Source: an uncultured Coriobacteriaceae bacterium | GTDB lineage: Bacteria; Actinomycetota; Coriobacteriia; Coriobacteriales; Atopobiaceae | Reading direction: 5' to 3' | Assembly: GCA_902780305.1 (NCBI GenBank) | Contig: CACZFB010000005.1 | Coordinates: 21,246-85,245 of the forward strand | DNA: 64,000 nt | Part shown: positions 7,302 to 15,736 of the stretch, in pieces | How the letters are laid out: each line of letters opens with the position of its first letter | How positions within the stretch are numbered: position 1 is the stretch's first letter | Notes under the pieces: model-generated | Seen by the model: the letters and a program-made list of their open reading frames with translations, nothing else | What the model was told of the DNA's origin: nothing | Databases searched by the model: none | Made by a program: the position numbers and the translations under genes

Positions 7302-8049
7302 GATCGGGCGATGCTATATGGCGCTATGCGCCAGATGGCGTGACCTGGGCGAGCCCGAAAGATGGTTGCTGATAGGCTCCTTTGCCGTCGACTTCGCCTA
7401 CCACTCGGGTGGCTTAGAGAACGATCGGATCTCCCTGCGCGACACACGCGAGGTGTTCGACCGCGATGGCGTGTCGGCCTACACCGGTGACGTGAGGACG
7501 CTCTTTGAGCTGGCAAACCTCAAGGCCATGTGGTCGTGGACGTGCGAAACGCTCCCAGCGGGGTTCTCCTTCGACACCGAGGAGCTGCTCTTTTGCCACG
7601 AGACCCTCACACATGGTACGTATGACCAGCGTCGGTGGTCGCTAGGCGAGCGTCCGGGAACATTCAAGCGCCATATGTTTGAGGTAGCGGACGGTGTGGG
7701 GGACCTTCCTGATGACGTTCCCGAGTCGGTCGATTCGCTGCTCCATGAGGTGCGAGATGCCCTTTCCACGACGCGGGATGCATTGGGGAGTCTGGCTGTT
7801 GCGGCGTTCCTGCACGCCGGCCTGGTTGACATCCATCCCTTTGCCGATGGCAACGGGCGTGTCGCGCGCCAGTTGACCAACATGGTGCTCCTGAGCGAGT
7901 GTCTGCCGCCAGTACTGGTTCCTATCGAGGACCGTATGGCGTACTTCGGCGCCCTCGACGCCTATCACTACGACGACGAGCTCTATCCCGTTATGCAATT
8001 CTTGGCCGTGGAGACTATCAAGCGGTGGGACGGCGTCCTGCGCGGGTAG
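7276..8049 (+). CDS. fic: Fic-domain protein (class II, N-terminal inhibitory motif)
   Basis: The 257-residue product starts at the ATG at 7276, which has a GGAAGGAGG ribosome site. The Fic core shows the active-site loop HPFADGNGRVAR, with catalytic His at about residue 187 and the conserved NGR. Fic enzymes transfer AMP (less often other groups) from a nucleotide to a hydroxyl of a target protein. Near the N-terminus, SGGLEN at residues 44-49 fits the S/TxxxEG/N inhibitory helix of class II Fic proteins, which blocks ATP binding until relieved. All key residues are present, so it should be active. It overlaps a small upstream gene by 26 bases in another frame. The target is not predictable. 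Confidence 0.9.
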   Translation: MRPSLRTSEIGRCYMALCARWRDLGEPERWLLIGSFAVDFAYHSGGLENDRISLRDTREVFDRDGVSAYTGDVRTLFELANLKAMWSWTCETLPAGFSFDTEELLFCHETLTHGTYDQRRWSLGERPGTFKRHMFEVADGVGDLPDDVPESVDSLLHEVRDALSTTRDALGSLAVAAFLHAGLVDIHPFADGNGRVARQLTNMVLLSECLPPVLVPIEDRMAYFGALDAYHYDDELYPVMQFLAVETIKRWDGVLRG

Positions 8050-8053
8050 GAGG

Positions 8054-8123
8054 TGGACACAAGGGACAGTCCCCTGGACACAGGGGACTGTCCCTTTTGT
8101 CCAGGGGACTGTCCCTTTTGTCC
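8054..8123. repeat. Family B palindrome cluster, copy B1
   Basis: GGGACAGTCCCCTGGACA is followed by two units of the complement type (AGGGGACTGTCCCTTTTGTCC), so alternative hairpins can form. It lies between the convergent fic and sensor genes and may terminate both. Related copies are at 15594, 38732, 44400, 49051 and 56550. Confidence 0.85.
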
Positions 8124-8149
8124 GACGCTGGCCTCAGCGCTTCCGTGCG

Positions 8150-8968
8150 TTATGGAGTCACGGGCAGCATGGCGGAGAGGTCGATCGCCGTGCCCTTTTG
8201 CTCGTACGACGTCACACCGCCGTGCTCTTGGACGATGGTGGAAACATAGGTGAGGCTATTTTCACCACGCAGATTCGTATGTGGCTGGCATGGCCCTAGC
8301 ACCTGGACGAAGAACTGTCCCGCACTCACCTTGGATCGCACGATGATGGTCGCGTCTGCGGGCAGGGTCCCCTCGTCCGCGAGCGCGCGGCACTCATTGA
8401 TGGCCTTCTCGATAAGATACAAGAGGATTGCACCCGCCACATCGTCCAAAACGGGCAGCTCTGTAGGCAGCGTCACATGGGCCTGGAGTTCGACGCCCAG
8501 CTCCGCGCATTCCGTCTCCTTGCTCACGAGCAGCGCAGACACCATGACGTTGGCGCACTTTGGTGTTACGGCGTGCGAGGCAATACCCACGCTTTTGCGC
8601 AGGTGCGTGGTGAGGTTCTCCAAATCCCCGCGCTCAAGGGCCTCTTGGGCGCTTGTGAGCTCGGCGTCCACGTTGCGCGCAAGCTGCAGAGAGATCTGGT
8701 TGACGTGGTCCGTTCGCTTCCCATACTCCGCAAGCGACGTCGCAATCCGTGCGTCAGCCTCCTCTTTGTAGGCTTCTCTTAAGGCATCCGCCCGTTTAAT
8801 GGTGCTCGTGCAAATCACGGCGTCCACTATGCCGCTCGCAACTACGAGTACGACGTATATGCCTGTGGAGCTGGGGTCGCTCTTTTGTGCGGCATAGGCC
8901 AGTAGGCCCACCTGCACAACGAACAGCAGGATAAGCGCCGCGATAATGGCGGACCTTCGCGTGTTCAT
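8150..8968 (-). CDS. AgrC-like GHKL sensor protein with degenerate motifs
   Basis: The 272-residue product has two membrane segments (about 8-28 and 38-55). A dimerisation-helix region follows at about 80-130 (EYGKRTDHVNQISLQLARNV), then a GHKL ATPase-like domain at about 165-270. In the AgrC-type family the phospho-site reads RHDxxN and the N-box reads NLLDNAIEA. Here the corresponding stretches are RTDHVN and YLIEKAINEC, so the standard His is displaced and the key N-box Asn is Lys. The G2 region (LRGENSLTYVSTIVQEHGG) keeps part of its shape. It may be a weak kinase, a phosphatase or a pseudokinase. It overlaps the preceding gene by 4 bases and belongs to the response-regulator operon. Confidence 0.7.
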   Translation of the reverse strand: MNTRRSAIIAALILLFVVQVGLLAYAAQKSDPSSTGIYVVLVVASGIVDAVICTSTIKRADALREAYKEEADARIATSLAEYGKRTDHVNQISLQLARNVDAELTSAQEALERGDLENLTTHLRKSVGIASHAVTPKCANVMVSALLVSKETECAELGVELQAHVTLPTELPVLDDVAGAILLYLIEKAINECRALADEGTLPADATIIVRSKVSAGQFFVQVLGPCQPHTNLRGENSLTYVSTIVQEHGGVTSYEQKGTAIDLSAMLPVTP

Positions 8969-9900
8969 GCGGTTTTCCTACCATCGAGTTCGTCGCCGGA
9001 GTCGCCGGAGTCGTCGGAGTCGTCGGAGGAGCTTATGGCGCGATGCGCCTGCTCGCGCAAGGCGTTGAGGTACGTCCTTGCGTTGCGCGTGTCGCCCTGC
9101 TCAACGAGCTCGCAAATGGTTGAGGCTTCGTTTGCCAACACGTGATGAAGCCGTCGCGTTACGGCCGCACGCTTGGTTGCGGCGTCGATTTCGGCCCTCA
9201 CGAGCTTGGACTGCTCGTCGGTTAGCGCGCGCTGGCTTTCACGACGCGCCGTCTGCACGTCTCCGCGAAAAAGCAGCGCCGAGACGGCACACAGCGCAAG
9301 GACGAGCACGTAGTAGGTACTGCTCACTACGCCAAGCCTAGGGTCAGCCGAATACGATTGGTTGCCGGCAAGCGTAAAGCAGAACACGCTGATAAGGTAC
9401 GACCACAAAAGCAGGAGCACGAAAGGCGGCATAAGGGTGATGTCCTGGCGTTTTTCCCAACGCGCCATCAGCGCCAGGAGTATCTCGATGCAAAAGCCCG
9501 AGCTGGTAGTGGAGAGCACCAAGGTGAGCAGGGCGGTCGTCTCGCTGCCGTAGCCCGTGAGCTCCACCGCGGACGGCCCAAAGCAGACTGCAAGAACAAG
9601 AGCCGACGGCATGACCGAGACCATCATGGCGGTGAGTATGAGGGCGCAGCGCAGGACACGCTGCCTGAGCGGGCCGCGTGAGCAGGCGAGGGGCAACACG
9701 AAGAACACGACCGGTCCCATGAAGGCAGTCCTAAACAGGGGGACCGAAAACAGGGCGTCGACGCCCATGGCAACGATCATACCCCCTATGCTGAGCATGC
9801 CAAACACAACGTTTGAGCGCATGTCGAACAGCTTGCAGTATGCGCGGACAATTATCAGCTGAGTAATGAGATTGCTTGCAAATTGGATGATAGGAGCCAT
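8965..9900 (-). CDS. Membrane sensor lacking an ATPase domain
   Basis: The 311-residue product starts at the ATG at 9900. Six or seven hydrophobic segments cover residues about 5-210 (IGGMIVAMGVDALFSVPLF, ALILTAMMVSVMPSALVLAV and others). A long charged helix follows, with RRLHHVLANEASTICELVEQ resembling the dimerisation helix of AgrC-type kinases. The protein then ends in an Asp/Ser-rich tail (SSDDSDDSGDSGDE) without any ATP-binding domain. Its stop overlaps the start of the GHKL protein gene. I infer that the two form a split sensor: this one senses, and the next supplies the catalytic-like domain. It follows the LytTR regulator by 8 bases. Confidence 0.65.
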   Translation of the reverse strand: MAPIIQFASNLITQLIIVRAYCKLFDMRSNVVFGMLSIGGMIVAMGVDALFSVPLFRTAFMGPVVFFVLPLACSRGPLRQRVLRCALILTAMMVSVMPSALVLAVCFGPSAVELTGYGSETTALLTLVLSTTSSGFCIEILLALMARWEKRQDITLMPPFVLLLLWSYLISVFCFTLAGNQSYSADPRLGVVSSTYYVLVLALCAVSALLFRGDVQTARRESQRALTDEQSKLVRAEIDAATKRAAVTRRLHHVLANEASTICELVEQGDTRNARTYLNALREQAHRAISSSDDSDDSGDSGDELDGRKTA

Positions 9901-9908
9901 GGCACGTT

Positions 9909-10628
9909 CTAGCCTTCCATGGTGGCCAAGTAGGCGAGCAGGTCGTGCTGCACCTGGCGTGAGCGCCTCCTGCTTACGGGGATGAGCGTGTCGTCGTGAA
10001 GCTGCATTTCCAACTGCTCGAACGAGCGGACGTAGGCCAGGTTTACCAAATAGCTGCGATGGCACCTCGAGAAGTACGCGGGGAGCTGATTTTGCAAATC
10101 GTCGAGGCGCGCATAGGTGGTGTAGGTCTTGCTGCCGCAATGGACCAACACCTTGTGGAGGTTGCTCTCCAGGTAGTGGATGTGGGAGGCGTTGACGAGC
10201 CTGTCCTTGTGTCCGCACTTAATGCGAAGCATGTCGGGCTTTGCTTGGGGCAGGGCCGCATAGGCGCGCTCGAGCGCCTCGTGCAGCTTGCTGGGATCGA
10301 TGGGCTTGAGCAGGAAGTACAGGTGCTGGGTGGCATACACCTCGGGCGCCTGCCACAGGTCGCCGCTGGTGTAGATGATTTGGGTGCCACTGGTGGGCGG
10401 GAACATTCCGCGCACGACGTCGATGCCGGACGGTTGGCCCTCGGGCATGTTGATGTCCGCAACAAGAATGTCGATGTGCGTCCCCGACGCAAGGATGTCC
10501 CTCAGCTCGTTGAGATTCTCTGCCATCAGGATGGTACGCGCGCCATCCTGCGGCGCCTCTTGTTCTATGAGTTGGTGGATACGAGCAAGGAATGATGGCT
10601 CGTCATCAAACACAACGATGGTTGCCAT
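9909..10628 (-). CDS. LytTR-family response regulator
   Basis: The 239-residue product has a receiver domain at about residues 1-120, with acidic residues FDDEP near the start, a phospho-acceptor segment DILVADINMPEG and a LLKPI lysine switch. A LytTR DNA-binding domain follows at about 140-237 (RIKCGHKDRLVNASHIHYLE, RCHRSYLVNLAYVRSFEQ). LytTR regulators commonly control surface, peptide or bacteriocin genes and pair with AgrC-type kinases. Here the two divergent sensor genes follow in the same operon. The large ChW surface protein gene lies directly upstream on the same strand and is a plausible target. Confidence 0.93.
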   Translation of the reverse strand: MATIVVFDDEPSFLARIHQLIEQEAPQDGARTILMAENLNELRDILASGTHIDILVADINMPEGQPSGIDVVRGMFPPTSGTQIIYTSGDLWQAPEVYATQHLYFLLKPIDPSKLHEALERAYAALPQAKPDMLRIKCGHKDRLVNASHIHYLESNLHKVLVHCGSKTYTTYARLDDLQNQLPAYFSRCHRSYLVNLAYVRSFEQLEMQLHDDTLIPVSRRRSRQVQHDLLAYLATMEG

Positions 10629-10802
10629 TGAGTGCTCCTTTTGCTGGCGCGCAGACGCGGTGATTGCATTGTAGCAACCAAAAGTGCCGACTATGATGCC
10701 AAATCTGTCAACATCGCAAATACCGATATGCGGGGTTGGGCGTCCCCGTTACTGTGTACTTGGTATTGCCGACCATAAGCCGTTGGCGAGCCATCCCTTC
10801 CC

Positions 10803-10844
10803 AAGCACGCGGGCGCGCCGCCAACTTACGCCCGCGTGCTTTTA
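10803..10844. terminator. Hairpin between surface-protein and regulator genes
   Basis: GCACGCGGGCG (10805-10815) pairs with CGCCCGCGTGC (10829-10839). A T-run follows on the plus strand only, so its use as a minus-strand terminator after the surface-protein gene is likely but not textbook. Confidence 0.5.
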
Positions 10845-10886
10845 TCTTGGTTCCAACAGGTGCGCTAAACGCCCGCTGCCGAGTTT

Positions 10887-13874
10887 CTAGCGCGCGCGAA
10901 TCGCGTTCTGAGTGCTGCCTGGAGCCGCCGCGCCCTGGGGCAGAATCACGATCTGAACGGCTTCGGCACGCTTTCCAAAACCGGTGGTGCCTGCTGGGTC
11001 CCCGTCGCACGCCCATCCGGACCAACCAAAGGTCTGGCTGTGCACGCGATACCATACGCTCAGGTGCTCCGCGAGCTCGCCGGTGAGGTGGATCTGCACG
11101 GCCTCTAGGCGCTTGGACTTACCGATGGTCCCGGCTTGGGCGCCATTTGCGACCTCGTCCGTCCAGCCCTTTCCCTGAACGTGCGCTTGGTAGGCAATGC
11201 CGCCGGAGTAGATGTCGGTAAGCGCCGTGGGCACAGACAAGGTCAAGCATTCGAGGCGCTTGGACTTGCGCGTGGTGCCTATGGTGCCGGCGCTCTTGTT
11301 GCCGGTCCAGCCGGTGCCCTGCACGTGCGCGTTGCCGGTGGCTGCCGCTTGGAAGGCGGGGGCGTTGGCATCGTAGTCCTCAGGCTTCTGTCCCTCGGGT
11401 AGGATCAAGACTTGGTAGGCCTCGACGCGCTTGGACATGCCGACCGTGCCCGCAGGCTCGCCATCCTTGGCCCAGCCCAGCCAGCCGTAGGTCTGGGAGT
11501 GGACGCGATACCATACGCTGTTGTTCTTGGCGTGCTCGCCGGTGAGACGCACCTGGATCGCCTCGACACGCTTGGACTGATTGATGGTGCCGGATTCGCC
11601 ACCATCCTTGGCCCAGCTGCTCTCCCAACCTGTGCCCTGCACGTGGCTGCGATACTCGATGGAGCCGGCGGACTCGTCAGCAAGCTTGATTGTGAGTGCT
11701 TCCAAGCGCTTCGCCTCGTTGACGGTGCCTGCCGCGGTGCCGTTGGATCCGGAAGGCGCGTTCCATCCGTAGGTCTGGCAGTGAGCCGCGTACGTTACGT
11801 CGTTGTTGGTTGCGGGCGGCACGGGCGGATCAACGCGGGGCGTGATGCTAAAGCTGGTGGTGATGTGGTTGTACCTTGTTAGAGATGTATTGGGCGTCCA
11901 GCCGTTGCCCTTTTCGAGCTTGTACTGCGCCACATAGTCGCCCACGTCCTTGGGGGCACCCGAGAGCGGCGCACCATCCTTCGTGAAGTACTCTATCTTG
12001 CTCGCGTCGTACACGTAGGGATTCTCGGCCTTCCAGCCTTCGCTTGCGGTGAGTGTGGCGATGACGGGCGAACCGTCGTATGCCTTGCTCTGCGCGCTCA
12101 GCGTGAGGGTGGCCGTCAGGGCATGGGGACACGCCCCGTGTTTTCTCGCATATTGGTTGGCAAGTCCCATTTGGCACGCAGCCGTGAGGAGGTTTTCCTG
12201 ATGGCTGACTTGCTTCTCGCCGTTGTCGTCGAGGTTGATGGCATACTGATAGCAAGGCTGCCAAACGTGGCTGTGCAGTACCCTAGAGGCCTCGCCGTTG
12301 CTACCCTGACGGTGGTCGGTACCGGTTTCGTCTTCGCCCTGATTCCAGCATATGAAGGCGTTTCTGGTTTTACCAATTACGTCTTTTGCCGTCGCACTGT
12401 CGTACTTGAAGAAGGTGGCGGGATCGGTCTTCAGATTGTGCGTTTTGTAATCGTCAGTAAACCACACATCGGTGCCATCTGCGGGTATGGTGACGCCAAT
12501 CTGTGGCCCATCGGCGCCATCGGGTGTGGCGAGCTGGCCAGTGATCTGAATCCTCTTGCTAAACTCGGATGAATCAAGCAGCGTTCCCTCGAGCTTGACG
12601 TTGCACGCCACGCCGTTGCTGCCGTTGCCCAAAATCTTGGGCGATCCCTCGAGCTTGAAGATGTTGCGCGAATTATCGCTGACCAAGACGCCGAGAGTGT
12701 TACCCGTGATCTCGCCGCCGGACATGGTAAAGGTGGCGTTGCCTTCCCCAGATGTGTCCGTGGAGCTAACGGCCACACCCGCATCTGCATTGGTGCTGAT
12801 CGTACCGCCATACATTTCAAAGGTGCTGTCATGGGGCATGGACACGCCATCGGTAGCGTTGTTACTGATGGTGCCGTCGTACATGGTGAAGGTGCTCTCT
12901 TTGTCCATGCGCACGCCCTCGGCACCGTTGTCGCTGATCGCGCCGTCGTACATGGCGAAGAGGGGATGGGCCACAACGGAAGTGGAGCCACCAACGTTAT
13001 AGCATTTTAGGTACACGCCACCCTTTTCGTTCTTGCAGATGGTGCCACCATTCATCTTAAAGAGCGCCCTGCCATAGATTCGCACGCCATAGCCGGCGCA
13101 TTCTTCGCTGGCGCTAGCCGTGCAGCCGCGAATGGTGCCACCATTCATCTCGAATTGGGCGCTGTACTTGTTGGAGACGTATGTCCCATTGCCAAACAAT
13201 TCGACCGTATTCTGCGTGCCGCCGCTGATCGTGCCCCCGCGCAGGTCGAGGCTCGACGAGTAGTCGTTTTGGGACCCGCGATTGTAGCCGGACACCTTTA
13301 TTACGGTTTCAATGTTGTTGCAAACGAGGGCACCTGACCCACTGTTGTCTTCTATGACCAGGTCGACGCTGATGGCGGCAGAAGAGCTGTCCTCGTTGCC
13401 CTCGCCTGCATAGATGAGAGCGGAGCCAACATAGCCCTCAATCGGCTTCAAGGTTGCCTTGTGGCCGTTGAGGTCGAGCGTCTTCTTGCCCGACTTCGTA
13501 AAGCGTATGGCGGCAGGAACGGTATCCTCGACGTCCTTTCGGAGCGTGAGCCTTGCGTCTCCGGATGCCTCAGCCCACGCCTGGAGCGCCAGGTTGATGT
13601 TGTTGTACGACGATTGCACTCCACTCGCCGAAACGTATGCGACGGCTTCGGGGTCCGCCTGCTGCATAAGGGCGATTTCCTCTTCCTCATCCAAAGCAAC
13701 GGCAGACTGTACCGTTAGCGACGTGTCCTCCTCTGTGGTTTCCTCCACAACGTTCGTCTCGTCGCTCTCCGTGGCGTACGCCACGCTTGGGGCGTTGAAC
13801 CCTATCCCGGCCAATGTCAGCACGAACGCGACGACCGCCATGCGCCGTGCCCATACCCTCTCCGTCTTGCTCAT
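10887..13874 (-). CDS. Large secreted protein with right-handed beta-helix and ChW repeats
   Basis: The 995-residue product begins with a signal peptide (basic start, hydrophobic 11-33, cleavage near VAYATES). Residues about 140-440 contain many repeats of the type TFTMYDGTISNNATDGV, the ladder of a pectate-lyase-like parallel beta-helix. A linker domain at about 590-670 (ALTATLTLSAQSKAYDGSPV) resembles a bacterial Ig/MBG-like module. From about 690 to the end there are about six Clostridial hydrophobic W (ChW) repeats, such as SVWYRVHSQTYGWLGWAKDG followed by GTVGMSKRVEA. ChW repeats are thought to bind surfaces or ligands. No LPXTG or membrane anchor ends the protein, so ChW-mediated attachment or release is likely. 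It is a candidate adhesin or glycan-binding factor, upstream of the LytTR operon. Confidence 0.85.
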   Translation of the reverse strand: MSKTERVWARRMAVVAFVLTLAGIGFNAPSVAYATESDETNVVEETTEEDTSLTVQSAVALDEEEEIALMQQADPEAVAYVSASGVQSSYNNINLALQAWAEASGDARLTLRKDVEDTVPAAIRFTKSGKKTLDLNGHKATLKPIEGYVGSALIYAGEGNEDSSSAAISVDLVIEDNSGSGALVCNNIETVIKVSGYNRGSQNDYSSSLDLRGGTISGGTQNTVELFGNGTYVSNKYSAQFEMNGGTIRGCTASASEECAGYGVRIYGRALFKMNGGTICKNEKGGVYLKCYNVGGSTSVVAHPLFAMYDGAISDNGAEGVRMDKESTFTMYDGTISNNATDGVSMPHDSTFEMYGGTISTNADAGVAVSSTDTSGEGNATFTMSGGEITGNTLGVLVSDNSRNIFKLEGSPKILGNGSNGVACNVKLEGTLLDSSEFSKRIQITGQLATPDGADGPQIGVTIPADGTDVWFTDDYKTHNLKTDPATFFKYDSATAKDVIGKTRNAFICWNQGEDETGTDHRQGSNGEASRVLHSHVWQPCYQYAINLDDNGEKQVSHQENLLTAACQMGLANQYARKHGACPHALTATLTLSAQSKAYDGSPVIATLTASEGWKAENPYVYDASKIEYFTKDGAPLSGAPKDVGDYVAQYKLEKGNGWTPNTSLTRYNHITTSFSITPRVDPPVPPATNNDVTYAAHCQTYGWNAPSGSNGTAAGTVNEAKRLEALTIKLADESAGSIEYRSHVQGTGWESSWAKDGGESGTINQSKRVEAIQVRLTGEHAKNNSVWYRVHSQTYGWLGWAKDGEPAGTVGMSKRVEAYQVLILPEGQKPEDYDANAPAFQAAATGNAHVQGTGWTGNKSAGTIGTTRKSKRLECLTLSVPTALTDIYSGGIAYQAHVQGKGWTDEVANGAQAGTIGKSKRLEAVQIHLTGELAEHLSVWYRVHSQTFGWSGWACDGDPAGTTGFGKRAEAVQIVILPQGAAAPGSTQNAIRAR

Positions 13875-14103
13875 GGCATTCCTTCCCCTCGATCATAACT
13901 CGAATAGGTTCATCAATAATTTTGATGCCAAAACCATACGCATATAGCGAATATAGCGCAAAAGAGGCGGGTGATGCTCCAGATTGGCCATTTGGAAACC
14001 CACCCCATTGGCGGTCGCAGGTGGTGGTGCCTCTGTGGCTGCTTTGCGCTCGCAACAAGGTTATACTGGTGCGACGTTGATGAGGGCGACTCGGGGAGAG
14101 CGG

Positions 14104-14877
14104 GTGAGTAGGGTGGCTGGAGGCGTCGGCTTTCTTGCCCGCCATGGCAAGGCGATACAGGAGGGCATGCGCGACGGCGTTCCCATTGGCGCCGGCTACT
14201 TTGTGGTTGCCTTCTCGCTTGGCATAGTCGCTCGCAACGCGGGACTCACCCCCTGGGAAGGCTTTGTGGCAAGTTTTTTGAACAATGCGTCCGCTGGCGA
14301 ATACGCCGGCTTTACCCTCATGGCTGCCAACGCCTCCTATTTTGAGCTGGCGGTCGTCACGCTCATTGCCAACGCCCGGTACCTGCTTATGAGCACGGCG
14401 CTGAGCCAGCGTTTCTCTCCAAAGACGGGCACCCTGCATCGCGTGCTTGTGGGCTTCGACGTCACGGACGAGCTCTTTGGCATCGCCATCGCGCGGCCCG
14501 GGACCGTCGATCCGTTCTATTCGTACGGTGCCTTCGTGCCGGCGCTCTTGGGATGGTCGGTTGGCACAGCACTGGGTATCGTTATGGGAAACGTCCTGCC
14601 CGCGCGTGCGGTGAGTGCCCTCTCCGTTGCGCTCTATGGCATGTTCCTCGCCATCATCATTCCACCCGCTCGGAAGAGTCGCGTGGTGCTGGGATGCGTC
14701 GTCGTGAGCTTCCTCGCGAGTTTGGTGTTCTCGGTTGCCCCCTTCGTCGCCACGCTTTCGCCTGGTACGCGCACCATCATCCTTACGGTGGCCATCTCCT
14801 CGATTGCGGCGTTGCTCTTTCCCGTGTCGGACGAGGAACTCAGGCACGAGCAGGAGGGGGATGCGGATGCAACATAG
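14104..14877 (+). CDS. azlC: AzlC-family branched-chain amino acid exporter, large subunit
   Basis: The product has 257 residues from the GTG at 14104, chosen because GGGGAG precedes it and a TATACT box at 14062-14067 leaves almost no leader for the in-frame ATG at 14080. The AzlC signature GMRDGVPIGAGYFVVAFSLG lies at about 23-42, followed by FLNNASAGEYAGF and a FDVTDELFGI loop. Several membrane segments follow up to about 240. AzlC and AzlD together export branched-chain and other hydrophobic amino acids. The next gene, overlapping the end, encodes AzlD. Confidence 0.88.
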   Translation: MSRVAGGVGFLARHGKAIQEGMRDGVPIGAGYFVVAFSLGIVARNAGLTPWEGFVASFLNNASAGEYAGFTLMAANASYFELAVVTLIANARYLLMSTALSQRFSPKTGTLHRVLVGFDVTDELFGIAIARPGTVDPFYSYGAFVPALLGWSVGTALGIVMGNVLPARAVSALSVALYGMFLAIIIPPARKSRVVLGCVVVSFLASLVFSVAPFVATLSPGTRTIILTVAISSIAALLFPVSDEELRHEQEGDADAT

Positions 14878-15175
14878 CACCTTCCTGTATATTGCCGTAA
14901 TGTCTGCGGTAACGCTTTCTGTTAAGATCTTGCCCCTCACGCTCATCCGCAAGCCCATTAAGAGTCGCTTCGTGCGGTCGTTTTTGTACTACGTGCCCTA
15001 CGTCACGCTGTCCGTTATGACGTTTCCGGCCATCGTGCAGGCAACCGACGTGCCGGCGGCGGGCGCAATCGCCCTTGCGGCCGGCATCGTGGCCGCATGG
15101 TTGGGGGCAAGCCTGTTTCAGGTGGCCGCGATGTGTTGCGCACTCGTCTTTGTCGTCGAGCTGTTCGTGCTTTAG
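14867..15175 (+). CDS. azlD: AzlD-family branched-chain amino acid transporter subunit
   Basis: The product has 102 residues, the usual AzlD length, with four hydrophobic helices (YIAVMSAVTLSVKILPLTLI, FLYYVPYVTLSVMTFPAIV, AGAIALAAGIVAAWLGASL and a C-terminal segment). GGAGGGGG lies inside the end of azlC. Both ATG 14861 and ATG 14867 are possible, and the second has the better spacing. The start overlaps the azlC stop, which implies translational coupling. It works as the small partner of AzlC in the membrane. Confidence 0.85.
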   Translation: MQHSTFLYIAVMSAVTLSVKILPLTLIRKPIKSRFVRSFLYYVPYVTLSVMTFPAIVQATDVPAAGAIALAAGIVAAWLGASLFQVAAMCCALVFVVELFVL

Positions 15176-15330
15176 CGCGTCCCACCAAGCGGTGCGCGTT
15201 CCCTGCCTTCCTAAGGTGCGTAACTGTTCGGGCCTGTCTGCGGGTACGCCGTTTTGGACCAGCGCATATACGTCTTGACGTGCTGTTGGCTGAATGTGGT
15301 GCCTGGCTCGTCACCTCGAGATGTGTCTCC

Positions 15331-15535
15331 AAAAAGTGTATGCTCGGAGGCCGTTTCATTCGCCAAAACAGGGTTTATGTACGAAATATCGGGCTCCGAA
15401 ATCACGGGGTTGCAAAACCGCGCTCCTGACCTGCGGTTTTTCGGGGCGTCTTGTGGCTCATAGGGCGATTTGAGCCTCTAAAACCGTACATAAACCCCAA
15501 AATGGCAAATGAAACGGCTTCCGAGCATACACTTT
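15331..15535 (+). repeat. Family A long palindromic element, copy A3
   Basis: This 205 bp copy is the most divergent of the five full-length copies (CATAGGGCGATTTGAGCC and TTTATGTACG in place of TTTGTGTACG). The change in the left arm (GTTTATGTACG) is matched by CGTACATAAAC in the right arm, so pairing is kept. It lies between azlD and the choloylglycine hydrolase gene. Confidence 0.9.
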
Positions 15536-15593
15536 ATGCGCCCCACCCTGATGGGCTGAGAAATAGTGCGTACGGATACTTGAACGTGGTACT

Positions 15594-15630
15594 CGGCTGG
15601 ACGCGGGGGACAGTCCCCCGCGTCCAGCCG
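15594..15630. repeat. Family B palindrome, copy B2
   Basis: CGGCTGGACGCGGGGGAC and its exact complement flank a single A, giving 18 bp perfect arms. The centre GGGGACAGTCCCC is the family B core. Confidence 0.85.
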
Positions 15631-15736
15631 GCACGCAAAAGGCCGATGCAACCGCTGGGCGACATGGGGCTTTACCTCAGGTTGCTGCAAATGATACGTT
15701 TTAAATGTTGTTGTAGGCACGACGTTGGGGGGAGCT

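Larger units (their letters stand above)
15176..15736. other. Intergenic region carrying repeats A3 and B2
   Basis: These 561 bases hold no credible gene. They contain family A copy A3 (15331-15535) and the family B palindrome B2 (15594-15630). The remaining 150 bases on the left have no motif I can support. Confidence 0.6.

Noticed and set aside
8054..8123. CRISPR-like appearance of the repeated GGGGACTGTCCCC units
   Set aside because: The units are adjacent palindromes without unique spacers of constant length, and no cas gene is present.
10803..10844. A LytTR operator or attenuator at the hairpin upstream of the response regulator
   Set aside because: The hairpin lacks paired LytTR-type direct repeats, and I could not define a consensus, so I list it only as a terminator-like structure.
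13687..14958. A 423-codon minus-strand frame over azlC
   Set aside because: It lies antisense to a well-recognised AzlC gene and overlaps the N-terminus of the ChW protein gene. Its composition (Arg, His, Gly) is that of a shadow.
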